A stretch of 7,098 bases of DNA from Nocardia sp. (lineage in GTDB: Bacteria > Actinomycetota > Actinomycetes > Mycobacteriales > Mycobacteriaceae), in assembly GCA_017354515.1 (NCBI GenBank), contig JAFMQT010000240.1, positions 1 to 7,098 on the forward strand, in the 5' to 3' direction. The position numbers and the translations under genes are program-made. The notes below the pieces were generated by a model. That model saw only the letters and a program-made list of their open reading frames with translations. It ran no database searches and had not been told where the DNA came from. Below are positions 5,420 to 7,098 of this stretch, piece after piece (within the stretch, counting starts at the first letter, position 1; every line of letters starts with the position of its first letter).

Positions 5420-5542
5420 GGGGCACCCTGCGGCACTGGTCCCGCTCGGGGAATCCGGATGCCCGCGAGTTGAGGTCGGCGGATCCCGCCGGGCGCCGGT
5501 TCGGCGTACCGGTCGGGGAACGTGAAACGAGATGGGCGGCAG

Positions 5543-6898
5543 ATGAGTTCGGTACTGGGTGTGTCGGTAGGGGGCGGCACGGTGCGTGTCGCGCTGCCGT
5601 TCCCGGGTAATTCCGCCGAGCGTTTCGCTCCCATCGGATTCGATGTGCAAGCCCTGCCGGTCACCGAGGAGCGGCCGGTGGGGGATGTGGCCGCCGACAC
5701 CATCGGCGCCGTCCTGGGCGCCCACCCGGCGATCTCGGCGACCGCCATCGCCTATCGGACCGAGGCGCAGGGGCGGGCGCTGCGCTCGGCGCTGGCGCGG
5801 CGTCAGCTCACCGGTTACCAACTCGTTCCGGAGTTGAACGCGGCCCGCGAATTCCTGCGTATCTCGGGCGAGCTGCAGGGCTATCGCACCGTCGCGATCT
5901 ACGATCTCGGCAGTTCGGGGTTGTCGGTGAGCATCGTCGACGTCGCCTCCGGCAAGGTCAGCCACAGTGAGCGCCGCAGCGATATCAGCGGTGACTATCT
6001 GGATCTGCTGATCCGCGAACAGCAGATCGCCTCGGGCCGGATCCAGCATCCGCCCACCGCCGAGGGTTTGGCGGCGCTGGACGACACCTGCCGCCGGGCC
6101 AAGGAAGCGCTGTCGAGTACCGGAGCGGTGTCGGTCGAGTCCCCGCAGGGCACGATTTCGCTGTCCCGGGAGAATCTCGAAGCGCTGATCATGCTGGCCG
6201 TCGAATCCTCGGCCCGGATGACCCACGATGTCATCACCCGCTCCGATCAGACCGTGCAGGCCGTGTTCGTCATCGGCGGTTGCGCCCGGATCCCACTCAT
6301 CGCCAAAACCCTCGAGCGTTGGATCGGCATGCCGGCCATCGTCCCGGGCGACCCGGAAACCGTCACGGTACGCGGCGCCGCACTGCTCGCCCGTCCCGGG
6401 CTGTCGGCCGGATCCGATGTGGCCCTGGATGATTCGAGCTCCGATGTCACCATGCAGATGCGGGCGGTCCGTCCCGCCGGGGCGGCATCACGAAGACTGT
6501 TCGACTTCACCGGATCCGGTCTGAGCGGCAACCGCAGGCGCACGTTGAATATCGCGGGTATCGGGATCAGCGCGTTGATCGTGATCTCCGCCATCGGAAT
6601 CGGTCTCGGATGGGGGCAGACGCCCCCGCGCGGTGATTCGCAGAGCAGCAGCACCTCGGCCTCGACCTCGGTGCCGACCAGCACCACGTCCACCCCGAGT
6701 CCCGCCGCGCCGCCCCCGGCCACCGAACCGACCAACGCGGCGGTCGCCCCGCCCGCCCCCCAGGACGATGCTGAGCCCCACAGCCACAAAGCCCCGGCCC
6801 CCGCACCGAAACCCCCGGCCATCTTGGTCCCCGGCCTCCCGCCGATCATGGTCCCGACCTTGCCGCCGGTCGTTCTGCCGCAGATCCCCGGTCAATAG
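5543..6898 (+). CDS. Degenerate Hsp70/actin-like membrane protein with Pro-rich exterior tail
   Basis: Encodes 451 residues. Residues 1-285 follow an Hsp70-type nucleotide-binding domain: VLGVSVGGGTVRVAL (4-18, phosphate-1), PELNAAREF (96-104, connect-1, Glu97 kept), IYDLGSSGLSVSIVD (119-133, phosphate-2) and FVIGGCARIPLI (242-253, adenosine motif). Key ATPase residues differ from DnaK: the phosphate-1 Asp is Ser8, and DLGGGTFD reads DLGSSGLS, so the catalytic Thr is missing. There is no substrate-binding domain. A basic stretch (RRR, 331-333) precedes a membrane helix (about 336-356), then a Ser/Thr-rich and Pro-rich extracytoplasmic tail ends in LPP-x-x-VP-type repeats (428-449). By the positive-inside pattern the Hsp70-like part is cytoplasmic. 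ATG 5543 is preferred because the phosphate-1 strand begins at once; GTG 5522, in frame, would add 7 residues. Neither start has a strong ribosome binding site. Mycobacterial proteins starting VLGVS (DUF7159-type) look similar. The fold is likely; the role is unknown. Confidence 0.75.
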   Translation: MSSVLGVSVGGGTVRVALPFPGNSAERFAPIGFDVQALPVTEERPVGDVAADTIGAVLGAHPAISATAIAYRTEAQGRALRSALARRQLTGYQLVPELNAAREFLRISGELQGYRTVAIYDLGSSGLSVSIVDVASGKVSHSERRSDISGDYLDLLIREQQIASGRIQHPPTAEGLAALDDTCRRAKEALSSTGAVSVESPQGTISLSRENLEALIMLAVESSARMTHDVITRSDQTVQAVFVIGGCARIPLIAKTLERWIGMPAIVPGDPETVTVRGAALLARPGLSAGSDVALDDSSSDVTMQMRAVRPAGAASRRLFDFTGSGLSGNRRRTLNIAGIGISALIVISAIGIGLGWGQTPPRGDSQSSSTSASTSVPTSTTSTPSPAAPPPATEPTNAAVAPPAPQDDAEPHSHKAPAPAPKPPAILVPGLPPIMVPTLPPVVLPQIPGQ

Positions 6899-6930
6899 CC
6901 TGCGCCGACCCCGCTGACGGCCGCACTTTG

Positions 6931-6965
6931 CGTTCGGGTCAGGGCTGTCGTTCGGGTCAGCGCTG
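6931..6965. repeat. 17-bp direct repeat with 18-bp period (16/17 identical)
   Basis: CGTTCGGGTCAGGGCTG (6931-6947) is repeated as CGTTCGGGTCAGCGCTG (6949-6965), with one base between copies. A partial third match, CGTTCGGATC, occurs at 7030-7039. It lies between the Hsp70-like gene and the next gene, about 100 bp before that gene's ATG. An operator is possible. Confidence 0.7.
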
Positions 6966-6980
6966 GCGGGGGCATCCGCC
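6965..6980 (+). terminator. Short hairpin after the Hsp70-like gene, weak terminator candidate
   Basis: GGCGG (6965-6969) pairs with CCGCC (6976-6980) around a 6-base loop, 67 bp after the stop codon. No T-run follows. In DNA this GC-rich such short stems arise by chance, so this is weak. Confidence 0.2.
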
Positions 6981-7053
6981 CGTCTGCGATGATGTGCGGG
7001 TCGGTCCGCCTCCGGCGCGGCCGGCGAAACGTTCGGATCGAATACGGGGAACC

Positions 7054-7059
7054 AGGAGG
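7054..7059 (+). promoter_or_regulatory. Perfect Shine-Dalgarno AGGAGG of the next gene
   Basis: AGGAGG is followed by GGGCT-type spacing of 5 bases and the ATG at 7065. It is the strongest ribosome binding site in the window and fixes that start. Confidence 0.8.
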
Positions 7060-7064
7060 GGGCT

Positions 7065-7098
7065 ATGCGGTTAGTTCCGGAAGCAGTACTGGGCATGG
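7065..7098 (+). CDS. Start of a further gene, cut by the window end
   Basis: ATG at 7065 behind AGGAGG begins a reading frame of which only 11 codons are present (MRLVPEAVLGM). The start is convincing because of the ribosome binding site, but the peptide is too short to assign a family. It runs in the same direction as the Hsp70-like gene, 166 bp downstream of it, with repeats in between, so it may have its own promoter. Confidence 0.55.
   Translation, partial: MRLVPEAVLGM

Noticed and set aside
5407..5453. Imperfect hairpin (CGGG..CAGTG / CACTG..CCCG) between udgA and the Hsp70-like gene
   Set aside because: It has an internal 2x2 loop, a large terminal loop and no T-run, and it overlaps a possible -10 box. 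I cannot tell whether it is a terminator, a leader structure or chance. It matches no riboswitch I know.
4264..6226. Leftward open frames of 230-300 codons opposite udgA and the Hsp70-like gene
   Set aside because: They lie fully or largely opposite genes with clear conserved motifs and have no ribosome binding site or recognisable domain.
1..7098. tRNA, rRNA, CRISPR array, insertion sequence or attachment site
   Set aside because: I saw no tRNA arm pattern, spaced repeat array, transposase or integrase motif, or terminal inverted repeats anywhere in the window.

Overview
The window looks like chromosome from a high-GC actinobacterium of the Nocardia/Rhodococcus/Mycobacterium group (order Mycobacteriales), most likely Nocardia or a close relative. 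The reasons are strong G/C preference at third codon positions, GTG starts, several genes with a TANNNT-type -10 box a few bases before the start codon and no Shine-Dalgarno (leaderless style), and a bifunctional-type dCTP deaminase near a UDP-glucose dehydrogenase. In M. tuberculosis dcd and udgA are direct neighbours (Rv0321-Rv0322). The genus is an inference, not a match I could test.

Layout from left to right: (1) a leftward gene for a small SnoaL/NTF2-fold protein (65-556); (2) a 329-bp divergent intergenic region with a plausible leftward promoter and a 17-bp direct repeat; (3) dcd (886-1473, rightward), followed by a hairpin; (4) a rightward membrane protein that resembles an M48 peptidase but has lost its catalytic glutamate and a predicted zinc ligand, with a long disordered tail carrying repeated AETTVFE-type motifs (1555-3417); (5) a convergent leftward YdcF/DUF218 membrane-anchored protein (3424-3951), whose stop is 6 bp from that of gene 4 across a shared hairpin; (6) divergently, UDP-glucose 6-dehydrogenase (4075-5397); (7) a membrane-tethered, degenerate Hsp70/actin-like protein with a Pro-rich extracytoplasmic tail (5543-6898); (8) a 166-bp spacer with an 18-bp-period direct repeat, then the first 11 codons of another rightward gene with a strong ribosome binding site (from 7065).

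Functionally, dcd (dUMP supply for thymidylate) and udgA (UDP-glucuronate for envelope or capsule sugars) are housekeeping genes. The genes around them encode envelope-associated proteins of unknown role. Two of these look like pseudo-enzymes: an M48-like protein without its HExxH glutamate, and an Hsp70-like protein lacking key ATPase residues. The M48-like protein's tail suggests regulation by Ser/Thr kinases and FHA domains. I see no mobile element, CRISPR array, rRNA or tRNA. The most interesting material is the M48-like protein and the Hsp70-like membrane protein. No complete novel system can be claimed from the sequence alone.
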